DNA from: Saccharicrinis sp050589685
GTDB taxonomy: Bacteria; Bacteroidota; Bacteroidia; Bacteroidales; Marinilabiliaceae
Length of the DNA stretch: 64,000 nucleotides
NCBI RefSeq assembly: GCF_050589685.1
Contig: NZ_JBNGOS010000005.1
Span: forward strand, 62,001 to 126,000
Direction of reading: 5' to 3'
Shown here: in pieces, positions 25,805 to 33,234 of the stretch
How the letters are laid out: every line of letters starts with the position of its first letter
Position numbering within the stretch: position 1 is the stretch's first letter
Translations under genes and position numbers: made by a program
The notes under the pieces: model-generated
Database searches by the model: none
Seen by the model: the letters and a program-made list of their open reading frames with translations, nothing else
What the model was told of the DNA's origin: nothing

Positions 25805-26437
25805 ATGGAAAAAGTGTCAGAAACTATAGCAAAACAATTGCTGCAAATTAAGGCAATTAAATTGCAACCGACAAACCCGTTTACATGGGCTTCGGGATGG
25901 AATTCTCCTATTTATTGCGATAACAGGAAAACATTATCTTTCCCGGAAGTGCGGGACTATATTAAGTCGGAGTTTGTAGCTTTAGTGAATGAGTTATATC
26001 CTGAAGCGGATGCAATTGCAGGTGTAGCTACAGGTGCGATTGCCCAGGGTGCTTTGGTGGCCGATGCGTTGAAAAAACCATTTGTTTATGTGCGTTCTTC
26101 GCCAAAGGGGCACGGTATGGAAAACCTGATTGAAGGGGATATTGCGCCGGGTAAAAAAGTCGTGGTTATCGAAGACCTGATTTCGACAGGAGGAAGTAGC
26201 TTAAAAGCGGTTGAGGCTTTGCGTAAAGCAGGTTGCGAGGTGTTGGGTATGGCAGCTATTTTTACCTACGGTTTTCAAACCGCGGTAGATAATTTCACCG
26301 TAAAAGAGGTGAAACTGAATACGCTAAGCGATTACCAAACCTTAATAGAGGTTGCTGCACAAACCGGCTACGTATCGACCGATGATGTTAAAACGTTATC
26401 AAGCTGGAGAAATGATCCCGCTCATTGGGGTAAGTAA
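25805..26437 (+). CDS. pyrE: Orotate phosphoribosyltransferase
   Basis: 210 residues from ATG 25805 (M-E-K-V-S-E-T-I-A-K). Homologues begin with this pattern and the sequence upstream belongs to the opposite gene, so the longer reading is rejected. PyrE converts orotate and PRPP to OMP in pyrimidine synthesis. It has the A-S-G-W-N-S-P-I-Y region (27-35), a PRPP loop V-V-V-I-E-D-L-I-S-T-G-G-S (about 117-129), and K-x-K-G-H-G near 98-103 as expected in the family. Its start is 7 bp from the Nudix start at 25797. Confidence 0.92.
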   Translation: MEKVSETIAKQLLQIKAIKLQPTNPFTWASGWNSPIYCDNRKTLSFPEVRDYIKSEFVALVNELYPEADAIAGVATGAIAQGALVADALKKPFVYVRSSPKGHGMENLIEGDIAPGKKVVVIEDLISTGGSSLKAVEALRKAGCEVLGMAAIFTYGFQTAVDNFTVKEVKLNTLSDYQTLIEVAAQTGYVSTDDVKTLSSWRNDPAHWGK

Positions 26438-26769
26438 AGCTTGGTGCATAGTTCGCAGAGTTCAACAGTATAAAGTTTGAATGTGAAATTGTTATTTCTA
26501 ACCTGAATACAATCACTTGCAATTATTTTTTTACTTTGAAATTCATTACGGAAATCATTGAGTCTTATAGCAGAGAGTTAGATTATAGATGACTTGTCGC
26601 GCAGTATTGCAAGAAGATACTAATAACTCAATTTTAAGAGTTTTGAACTAGTTAACACATACCGTTGTTTTTGTAACATGGGTATATGTTTGTTTTATTT
26701 TTTGAAGAAAGCTCACAAAAACAAAGTTTACAAACTTTTCACTTTAAACTTTAAGAACTAAAAGGAGAT
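26438..26769. other. 332-bp intergenic region
   Basis: Between pyrE and the SRPBCC gene on the same strand. No ORF of note. A Bacteroidota-like pair, TTG at 26665-26667 and TATGTTTG at 26685-26692 (17-base gap, shorter than usual), lies about 78 bp before the SRPBCC start and may be its promoter. No terminator is visible after pyrE. Confidence 0.35.
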
Positions 26770-27177
26770 ATGACAAAGTTCGAAAGCGAGATTAAAAAAG
26801 CTTTACATGGCGAGGAGAAGATTTTTACTTTTATTTCAAACTTCAATAATTTTGAAGATCTGATTCCCCAGGACAAAATCAAGGATTGGCAAAGCACCGA
26901 GGATACCTGCAGGTTTAAGGTGGATGGAATAGGTGAGGCCGGACTTAAAATTGTGGATAAAGAACCTGTAAAAACAGTAAAATATTCCACCGACGGAAAA
27001 GTGCCGTTTAACTTCTTTTTATGGGTACAGCTAAAGCAGGTGGACGTTAATGATACGCGAATAAAACTGACGTTGAAAGCGGATTTAAACCCGATGATGA
27101 AGATGATGGTGGGCAAACAGGTCGACAAGTTCCTGAATATGCTGGGAGACGCGATTGCCAATTATCATTATAATTAA
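26770..27177 (+). CDS. SRPBCC-fold small protein
   Basis: 135 residues. The pattern fits the START/polyketide-cyclase-like SRPBCC superfamily: N-terminal beta strand with an E-K-I-F-T-F-I-S-N-F-N-N-F helix, alternating beta strands to about 105, then a long C-terminal helix (M-M-V-G-K-Q-V-D-K-F-L-N-M-L). These bind hydrophobic ligands; no specific ligand can be given. A good Shine-Dalgarno (AAGGAGA at 26760-26766) precedes the ATG, unusual for this phylum. In Bacteroidota it commonly stands between pyrE and birA, as here. Confidence 0.6.
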   Translation: MTKFESEIKKALHGEEKIFTFISNFNNFEDLIPQDKIKDWQSTEDTCRFKVDGIGEAGLKIVDKEPVKTVKYSTDGKVPFNFFLWVQLKQVDVNDTRIKLTLKADLNPMMKMMVGKQVDKFLNMLGDAIANYHYN

Positions 27178-27180
27178 CGT

Positions 27181-27320
27181 ATTATATTTGTCAGTGGTCG
27201 CTAGTCATCGGTCAATAGTTAACGGTCATTAGTCGTTAGTGGATTGTTCATTAGTAGGTTGTCAATAGTTGTTGGTAACATAACCGGTGGCTAATGACCA
27301 GTGACCAATGGCTATTAACT
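27181..27320. repeat. Low-complexity inverted tract of GGTCATTAGT-like words
   Basis: The 137-bp gap between the convergent SRPBCC and birA genes is built from variants of the word GGTCATTAGT (for example ggtcaatagt, ggtcattagt, ggctaatgacc), on both strands in opposite halves. The halves can pair imperfectly, so this may fold into a large hairpin. It overlaps the last codons of birA slightly. It is not a coding tract. Confidence 0.55.
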
Positions 27321-28064
27321 AATCACAAACTCCACCTCCTTAAAAGCGTAACTTCTTTTATCTCCATGGCTGGTTTCTAATTCCAGGTGCCCGTACTCGT
27401 TAATTCCGGTTATTCGTGCCATGAATTCTCCATTTGCATCTTTGTAGGGATGAAACCCTTCTTTTCGATACAGGTTATTGAGGTATTGACGGTTTAATGA
27501 ATCCGAATTTAAGGTTTTAATTTTTTCCAGGTATTTTAATATGGCGTTGACAACTTGTTCCAGCAAATTATTCAATTCAATATCAGTTCCTGTTATATTT
27601 TTTAATGAAACCGGATTTGGTGCGTCACTGGTAAATACTTCTTGATTGATGTTCAGGCCAATCCCAACAATGGATTCGGTAATAATATTCCTTGAAATGG
27701 CATTCTCGATCAGGATCCCGCCTATTTTTTGATTTCTATAATAGATATCATTGGGCCATTTGATAGAAAAATCCTGCGAAAAGTTCATAAAAACATCTAT
27801 AATACCCAGGGCAACAGCTTTGGAAATAACAAACTGGTTCTGAATCTCGATAAAGGTAGGCTTCAACAACAAGCTAAATGTGAGGTTTTTGCCCGGTTCA
27901 CTTTCCCACGAATTACCGGCTTGTCCTTTTCCCGCTGTTTGTGCACAGGTAATTACTACCGTAAATTCCGGTATTGCTTGATCTTTGCGTAGGGATTTAA
28001 GTTGGTTGTTGGTCGAAGGCAAGCGCTCAAACCTTACTATGTTAAAAGGATATTTTACTGACAT
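27315..28064 (-). CDS. birA: Biotin--protein ligase
   Basis: 249 residues from ATG 28064; a TTG seven codons upstream (28085) is less likely. It holds the ligase domain: the G-K-G-Q-A-G-N-S-W-E biotinyl-AMP loop (about 47-56), then S-I-K-W-P-N-D-I-Y-Y (about 105-114), and G-G-I-L-I-E-N. There is no N-terminal DNA-binding domain, so it is the monofunctional (BPL-only) type. It attaches biotin to carboxylase subunits in the cytosol. It is convergent with the SRPBCC gene and divergent from rsfS. Confidence 0.85.
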   Translation of the reverse strand: MSVKYPFNIVRFERLPSTNNQLKSLRKDQAIPEFTVVITCAQTAGKGQAGNSWESEPGKNLTFSLLLKPTFIEIQNQFVISKAVALGIIDVFMNFSQDFSIKWPNDIYYRNQKIGGILIENAISRNIITESIVGIGLNINQEVFTSDAPNPVSLKNITGTDIELNNLLEQVVNAILKYLEKIKTLNSDSLNRQYLNNLYRKEGFHPYKDANGEFMARITGINEYGHLELETSHGDKRSYAFKEVEFVIS

Positions 28065-28156
28065 ACTAAAAAATAATTCCGCCAAATTGTCATCATGGCA
28101 GGTGTTTATAATTCCAGGAACAAAAGTAGTTAGTAAAACCGAATATAAAAAAGTAG

Positions 28157-28164
28157 TATCTTTG
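28157..28164 (+). promoter_or_regulatory. Candidate -7 box for rsfS
   Basis: TATCTTTG matches TAnnTTTG, 63 bp before the rsfS ATG. The -33 position reads TTA rather than TTG, so the match is partial. It sits in the birA-rsfS divergent gap. Confidence 0.45.
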
Positions 28165-28227
28165 TGTTTTTCTAGTAATTTAGCAGCTTCAAAGGTAGGC
28201 GTAATTAAAAAAAAACGGAAAGATTTA

Positions 28228-28602
28228 ATGACAAATAAAGAGAATAACTCAACTGAACAATTGGTAGACGCCGTTGTTGAAGGTATTCAGGAAAAAAAAG
28301 GCACAAATATTGCTATTTTGGACATGCGGGAAATTGACGGAAGTATCTGTCAGTTTTTTATTATTTGTGATGGGGACAGTAACACTCATGTTGGTGCCAT
28401 CGGAGATTCAGTTGAAGATTTGGTGAGAGAGAAACTGGATGAAAAACCATATCATATCGAGGGAAAAGAAAATGCGGAGTGGGTTTTGGTAGATTATGTG
28501 GATGTGGTTGTTCATGTTTTTCAGCGTCCTATACGCAGTTTTTACAATCTGGAGGAGCTGTGGGCAGATGCCAAACGTACCGACATAGAAAACTTATTTT
28601 AG
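28228..28602 (+). CDS. rsfS: Ribosome silencing factor RsfS
   Basis: 124 residues from ATG 28228 (M-T-N-K-E-N-N-S-T). A longer in-frame reading to 27985 runs through the birA start on the opposite strand and is not used. RsfS/DUF143 fold: D-A-V-V-E-G-I-Q-E-K-K-G (about 13-24), D-M-R-E-I-D, F-F-I-I-C-D-G-D-S, then W-V-L-V-D-Y-V-D-V-V-V-H-V-F, Y-N-L-E-E-L-W. It binds uL14 on the large subunit and blocks subunit joining when nutrients are low. It opens a cluster with ftsH, a lutC-like gene and cdsA, the Bacteroidota order. Confidence 0.9.
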   Translation: MTNKENNSTEQLVDAVVEGIQEKKGTNIAILDMREIDGSICQFFIICDGDSNTHVGAIGDSVEDLVREKLDEKPYHIEGKENAEWVLVDYVDVVVHVFQRPIRSFYNLEELWADAKRTDIENLF

Positions 28603-28624
28603 TCAGTTATTTATTATTTAGCGG

Positions 28625-30670
28625 ATGAGCGAAGAGCAAAAACAAAAGAACGAACCTGTTAATCAGGGCGGGAACAATTCAAATCCTAAGTTTCCTAAGT
28701 TTAACGGGTATTGGATATATGGTATAATTTTATTGCTACTGATTTCCTTTTTTATGGTAAAGCAGGAGGAGGTAGTGAAAAAATTGCCCTATAGTAAATT
28801 TACCGAACAGGTTTTACCTTCAGGTGATATTGAAATGTTAACGGTAATTACCAATGAAAACGCATTGGAGGTTATCATTAAAAAGGATAGGCTCGAAAAT
28901 TATAAAGACGAATTTGGAGACAGCTTCTCAACCTTAATGGAAGGGGGGCCTCATTTTGTGGTGAAGGTTCCTTCCGTGGATAGCTTTGTGGAAGATTTGC
29001 GTCGTGTTGAGCAAAGTAAGCAAATAACCATCCCGAACCGTTACGAGCAACGATCAAACTATTTTAATGAGGTGTTGAGTTTTCTCTGGCCACTTTTGTT
29101 ATTACTGGTTATTTGGATATTTATCTTCCGAAGAATGGGCGCTCAAGGCGGCGGAGGAGGAGCAGGAAATATCTTTAATGTTGGAAAATCAAGGGCGAAG
29201 GTTTTTGATAAGGAATCCAATATTAATGTAAATTTTCTGGATGTTGCTGGATTGGCCGAAGCCAAACAGGAATTGGAGGAAATTGTCGAGTTTTTGAAAA
29301 GACCCGAGAAATATACTAACCTTGGCGGTAAAATACCTAAGGGTGCGCTGTTGGTAGGCCCTCCGGGAACAGGAAAAACATTATTGGCGAAGGCGGTTGC
29401 GGGCGAAGCAAATGTTCCGTTTTTTAGCATGTCAGGATCTGATTTTGTGGAGATGTTTGTGGGCGTGGGCGCATCACGTGTAAGAGACTTGTTTAAGAAA
29501 GCCAAGGAAAAGGCGCCTTGTATAGTGTTTATCGATGAGATTGACGCCATAGGTAGGGCTCGTGGTAAAAGTCCCAGTATGGGAGCAAATGATGAGCGCG
29601 AGAATACATTGAACCAATTGTTGACCGAGATGGATGGTTTCGGCACCAATTCCGGGGTTATTATTCTTGCCGCGACTAACCGTGCCGATATTCTCGACAG
29701 GGCTTTGATGAGAGCTGGGAGGTTCGACCGTCAGATACATGTGGAACTGCCGGATATTAAAGAACGCCAGCAAATCTTCGACGTGCACTTGCGCCCGCTA
29801 AAATTAAGCGAGGAGGTTAAGTCTGAGTTTTTGGCTAAACAGACTCCGGGTTTCTCCGGAGCGGATATAGCCAACGTTTGTAACGAAGCAGCTTTGATCG
29901 CAGCTCGGGGAGACAAGAAGATTGTGGAGAAAGAAGACTTTTTAAGTGCCGTAGACAGGATTGTTGGCGGTCTTGAGAAAAAAAATAAGATCATCTCCAA
30001 AGATGAGAAAAAAGCGATTGCCTATCACGAAGCAGGTCATGCGGCCACGAGTTGGCTGTTGGAATATGCGCATCCATTGGTAAAAGTCACCATTGTGCCC
30101 AGGGGAAAGGCGTTGGGCGCCGCCTGGTATTTGCCCGAAGAGCGTCAGTTAACCACTACGGAGCAAATGCTTGACGAGATATGTTCTGCATTAGCCGGGA
30201 GGGCAGCGGAAGAACTGGAATTCGGTAAAATATCCACGGGGGCTTTAAACGACCTCGAAAAAGTGACCAAACAAGCGTATGCCATGATTACTTATTATGG
30301 TATGGGTAAGGGATTGGGTAATGTGAGTTATTTTGATTCCAGCGGTCAGAACGAATACGGATTTACAAAGCCATACAGTGAAAACACGGCTCAGGCCATT
30401 GATAAAGAGGTGTCTAAGATTATTGAAGAGCAGTATGAGCGAGCCAAAGATATTTTAAGAGAGCATAAAGATAAACATACCCAACTGGCAAACCTACTGC
30501 TGGAACGTGAGGTTATTTTTAGTGAGGATTTAGAAGCTATTTTCGGAAAAAGAAAAGTCAGCAAGCATATTGTTCAGTTGGATGATTCGGGTAATGATAC
30601 CCAAGCGGTGAACGATATAAAAATTGTTGAAAGTAAGCAAAAGCCTTCAGCGTCAGAAAGCAAAAAATAA
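28625..30670 (+). CDS. ftsH: ATP-dependent zinc metalloprotease FtsH
   Basis: 681 residues. Two N-terminal transmembrane helices (about 30-47, 150-168) bound a periplasmic loop of about 100 residues. AAA+ Walker A G-P-P-G-T-G-K-T at 245-252, Walker B I-V-F-I-D-E-I-D-A-I-G, and the arginine-finger region R-A-G-R-F-D-R. The zinc motif H-E-A-G-H is at 468-472, with the third ligand Asp farther on. It degrades membrane and regulatory proteins in an ATP-driven hexamer. A lysine-rich C-terminal tail (about 640-681) is typical for the phylum. It begins 22 bp after rsfS and is separated from the LUD gene by 2 bp. Confidence 0.95.
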   Translation: MSEEQKQKNEPVNQGGNNSNPKFPKFNGYWIYGIILLLLISFFMVKQEEVVKKLPYSKFTEQVLPSGDIEMLTVITNENALEVIIKKDRLENYKDEFGDSFSTLMEGGPHFVVKVPSVDSFVEDLRRVEQSKQITIPNRYEQRSNYFNEVLSFLWPLLLLLVIWIFIFRRMGAQGGGGGAGNIFNVGKSRAKVFDKESNINVNFLDVAGLAEAKQELEEIVEFLKRPEKYTNLGGKIPKGALLVGPPGTGKTLLAKAVAGEANVPFFSMSGSDFVEMFVGVGASRVRDLFKKAKEKAPCIVFIDEIDAIGRARGKSPSMGANDERENTLNQLLTEMDGFGTNSGVIILAATNRADILDRALMRAGRFDRQIHVELPDIKERQQIFDVHLRPLKLSEEVKSEFLAKQTPGFSGADIANVCNEAALIAARGDKKIVEKEDFLSAVDRIVGGLEKKNKIISKDEKKAIAYHEAGHAATSWLLEYAHPLVKVTIVPRGKALGAAWYLPEERQLTTTEQMLDEICSALAGRAAEELEFGKISTGALNDLEKVTKQAYAMITYYGMGKGLGNVSYFDSSGQNEYGFTKPYSENTAQAIDKEVSKIIEEQYERAKDILREHKDKHTQLANLLLEREVIFSEDLEAIFGKRKVSKHIVQLDDSGNDTQAVNDIKIVESKQKPSASESKK

Positions 30671-30672
30671 AC

Positions 30673-31311
30673 ATGGATAGTGGCAAGTCAAGAGAGGCTA
30701 TATTGTCCAAATTAAAAAAATCATTGGAGGAGGGAAGGGGTTACCCTGTCCCTCCTCATGATATAAATACCCCGGTTTTTCCCGTCCCGAAAAACTTATT
30801 ATCCACGTTTAGCGAAGAATTAACTGCGATTGGAGGTCATGTTATCAGTCATGATAATCACAAGGAACTTGTGGCCCACATAGAACAGATTTGTGAAGAT
30901 TACGGTACAAACCAAGTTTATTGTTTGGATACCGCCATACAAAGACAATTGGCAACGGCAGCATTTGATGTAAAGAGTGGTGGGGAGGATTTCAAAGCAA
31001 TGCAGGTTGGGGTTACATCGTGTGAATTCCTGATTGCCCGAACGGGTACGGTTGTGGTTAGCAGTGCCCACGCTTCCGGCAGAAAGATGAACGTGTTCCC
31101 TCCGATGCATATCGTATTGGCCAAAGCATCCCAGTTAGTTGCCTTTGCCGAAGATGCTTTAGAACTATTGGAAAAGAGATATAGCGATGACTTTCCCTCG
31201 CTGATTTCTTTTATTACCGGAGCAAGCAGAACCGCAGATATAGAAAAAACATTGGTGATGGGGGCACATGGACCAAAAGAATTATTTGTTTTTATTGACA
31301 AAAATGAATGA
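30673..31311 (+). CDS. LUD-domain protein, LutC/YkgG-like
   Basis: 212 residues with the LUD fold: N-terminal helices, a T-S-C-E-F-L-I-A-R-T-G-T-V-V-V segment (about 116-130) and F-P-P-M-H-I-V-L-A (about 141-149), then P-K-E-L-F-V-F-I at the end. LutC is one of three proteins (LutA-B-C) in lactate oxidation, but LutA and LutB are not next to this gene. In Bacteroidota a lone LutC-like gene is common between ftsH and cdsA. Its role there is not established. Starts 2 bp after ftsH, so it is co-transcribed. Confidence 0.75.
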   Translation: MDSGKSREAILSKLKKSLEEGRGYPVPPHDINTPVFPVPKNLLSTFSEELTAIGGHVISHDNHKELVAHIEQICEDYGTNQVYCLDTAIQRQLATAAFDVKSGGEDFKAMQVGVTSCEFLIARTGTVVVSSAHASGRKMNVFPPMHIVLAKASQLVAFAEDALELLEKRYSDDFPSLISFITGASRTADIEKTLVMGAHGPKELFVFIDKNE

Positions 31312-31358
31312 AAATTGGTTTAACTGCTTAATTTTGTAGCCGCATCAATCCTTTACAA

Positions 31359-32171
31359 ATGAATAATTTTTGGCAACGGGTTCTTACAGGTATCCTTTTT
31401 GTTATTGTAGTCGCAGGTGGAATATTTTATCACCCCTTTTCCTTTTTTGCTGTTTTCTTTTTGGTTGTATTGGCCGGTATTTACGAGCTTAACGGTTTAT
31501 TGGTTTTGGCTAAAATAAAGACTAATTTCTTATTCGCTTTGGCAATCGGCGTTTTTTCTTACGTAGCGGCTTTTCTTGTGAAGTCTGGAGTATCGGAAAA
31601 CTCAATTTATTATCTGTTGATACCCATTGTTTCGTTACTTTTTATTCAAGAATTGTTTGATGTTCAAAACAAGCCATTTGAAGGTATAGGCACAAGTTTA
31701 GTTTGTGCCATATATATTGGGGTTCCATTTGCCATGTTAAACTCGCTTGCTTTTTTGGATGGGGTTTATAATTTCAAGTTACCCCTTTCTGTATTTATTT
31801 TGGTTTGGATAAACGATACAGGTGCTTACCTGTCTGGGGTAACATTGGGGAGGCATAAGTTTTTTGAAAGGATATCTCCCAAAAAAACATGGGAGGGAAC
31901 GGTGGGCGGTTTTGTGCTTACACTGGTTGCTGGTTATGTAATATCTATCTTCTGGAAAGATCTAAGTGTGCTAGAATGGATTATTTTTAGCAGTATTATT
32001 TCTATTATGGCTGTTTTAGGCGATTTAATAGAGTCGCTGTTTAAAAGAAGTATCGGCATTAAGGATTCGGGCAATATTTTTCCGGGACATGGGGGCGTAC
32101 TTGACCGTTTTGATGCTGTGATATTTGCCATACCCATGGCAGTATTTTATATTGAAATGTTTGTTAGGTAA
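31359..32171 (+). CDS. cdsA: Phosphatidate cytidylyltransferase
   Basis: 270 residues, seven to eight transmembrane helices. The family signature is at the C-terminus: S-P-K-K-T-W-E-G-T-V-G-G near 170-181, and G-D-L-I-E-S-L-F-K-R-S-I-G-I-K-D-S-G near 226-243, ending G-H-G-G-V-L-D-R-F-D. It makes CDP-diacylglycerol from phosphatidate and CTP at the inner membrane, the precursor for all phospholipids. A TAATTTTG box at 31329-31336, 23 bp upstream, may be an internal promoter. Confidence 0.93.
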   Translation: MNNFWQRVLTGILFVIVVAGGIFYHPFSFFAVFFLVVLAGIYELNGLLVLAKIKTNFLFALAIGVFSYVAAFLVKSGVSENSIYYLLIPIVSLLFIQELFDVQNKPFEGIGTSLVCAIYIGVPFAMLNSLAFLDGVYNFKLPLSVFILVWINDTGAYLSGVTLGRHKFFERISPKKTWEGTVGGFVLTLVAGYVISIFWKDLSVLEWIIFSSIISIMAVLGDLIESLFKRSIGIKDSGNIFPGHGGVLDRFDAVIFAIPMAVFYIEMFVR

Positions 32172-32295
32172 ACATTCGAATTTAACCCTTTACCATATAA
32201 ACAATACAAGGAATATAGGATTTTAGCCAAGGAATGTTGCAATTGTCCAATATTTTTTCGAATTTATCGAAGATATTCTCTTAACTTATCAATCG

Positions 32296-32868
32296 ATGAA
32301 CAGTTCCTCAGTTTCTCAGGTATTAAACAGTAAAATAAAAGTCTTTAATTTTTTTGCTTTTGTTTTTTTTGGTGGTCTCGCTGCATTGTTTCTATATTAC
32401 AAAATATTAGGCGGTGTTGGATTTGCTATGTCAACAGGATTCTTTGGACTAACACAAGGGATAATTAATCTTATTCTGGCAGTTTTATCACTTGGCCTGG
32501 CTTATGTGGCATGTAAAAGCCAAAGGCACTGGATTAAACCTGTATTTGCCATACTCTCTATTTTATTGTTAGGAGTGGTTTTTAATCAGCTTAATATTTG
32601 GTGGGTAAAGTATAACGAAGGTTTGTTTATTGGAGGAGGTGTGTTGAAAACCTTGACGGTAGACGATGTTCTGTACTTTACACTTTACTATTTTATTACG
32701 GCCTTTCAATTGATTTTTGCTCTTGTATTGGCTTTGTCTTATACAATAAGCTCAATTTTGGGAGAAAACCATTCAAACTACTTAAACAGGTTTAGTTTGT
32801 TCTCAATATTAAAGCCTTTTGTTTTTTCGGTGCTTTGTGTTTTTGCATTCTATCATTTATGGAACTAA
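32296..32868 (+). CDS. Small membrane protein, function unknown
   Basis: 190 residues, four predicted transmembrane helices (about 16-38, 48-68, 76-95, 135-160, and a short C-terminal one near 165-188). The sequence is rich in F, L and I and has no motif I recognise; a G-x-x-F-G-L-T-Q-G segment is the only notable patch. It is 124 bp downstream of cdsA and may be co-transcribed. No function assigned. Confidence 0.6.
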   Translation: MNSSSVSQVLNSKIKVFNFFAFVFFGGLAALFLYYKILGGVGFAMSTGFFGLTQGIINLILAVLSLGLAYVACKSQRHWIKPVFAILSILLLGVVFNQLNIWWVKYNEGLFIGGGVLKTLTVDDVLYFTLYYFITAFQLIFALVLALSYTISSILGENHSNYLNRFSLFSILKPFVFSVLCVFAFYHLWN

Positions 32869-33232
32869 TCCCGAAAATTCATGGTATGATTTCCTGACTT
32901 TCATTATCCACGTGTGGTAAGCACCTGTATGGCTTGCTGTGAAAGCGGTTTCTGAACCCGAGTTTCGAGAATCTTCACGAATTAGGAATGGCTTCGCAAT
33001 GGCTGTTTATGGATGATAAACATATAGGTGTTAATTCGGGATTAAACCCGCAATATGCATTAGAAATTATATTACACATTGAAATTACTTTAAAACAAGA
33101 CACTTCGTTGCATTACTTCAACTCACCAGAACGAGGCATAGCACAGCTCTGGTGAGTTGAAGTAACTCAGTGAAACGCCTTGTTTTGAGGCAGTTTACTC
33201 GCGTAACAGGATTTCTAATGCATCCTGTGGTT
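32869..33232. other. Intergenic region with MITE-like palindrome
   Basis: A 364-bp gap between the small membrane protein and the stop codon of the minus-strand phosphatase. The right half is the palindromic element (33042-33234). The left half (32880-33040) has no ORF or hairpin that I could support. Confidence 0.4.
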
Positions 33233-33234
33233 TT
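33042..33234. repeat. Palindromic MITE-like element, copy 1
   Basis: Terminal inverted repeats, AAACCCGCAATATGCATTAG at the left and its near-complement at the right end (33211-33234; about 20 of 24 positions pair). Inside is a perfect 14-bp stem, CTTCAACTCACCAG with CTGGTGAGTTGAAG, with a 22-base loop, extended by imperfect pairing of CAAGACACTTCG-type arms. A 93-bp part (33042-33134) recurs inverted at 61306-61398 with two differences. No ORF; it ends at the stop codon of the next gene. This looks like a non-autonomous transposon or REP-type element. Confidence 0.7.

Noticed and set aside
27985..28227. N-terminal extension of the RsfS reading frame
   Set aside because: It overlaps the birA start on the other strand, and a normal RsfS begins at ATG 28228, with a -7 box in between.
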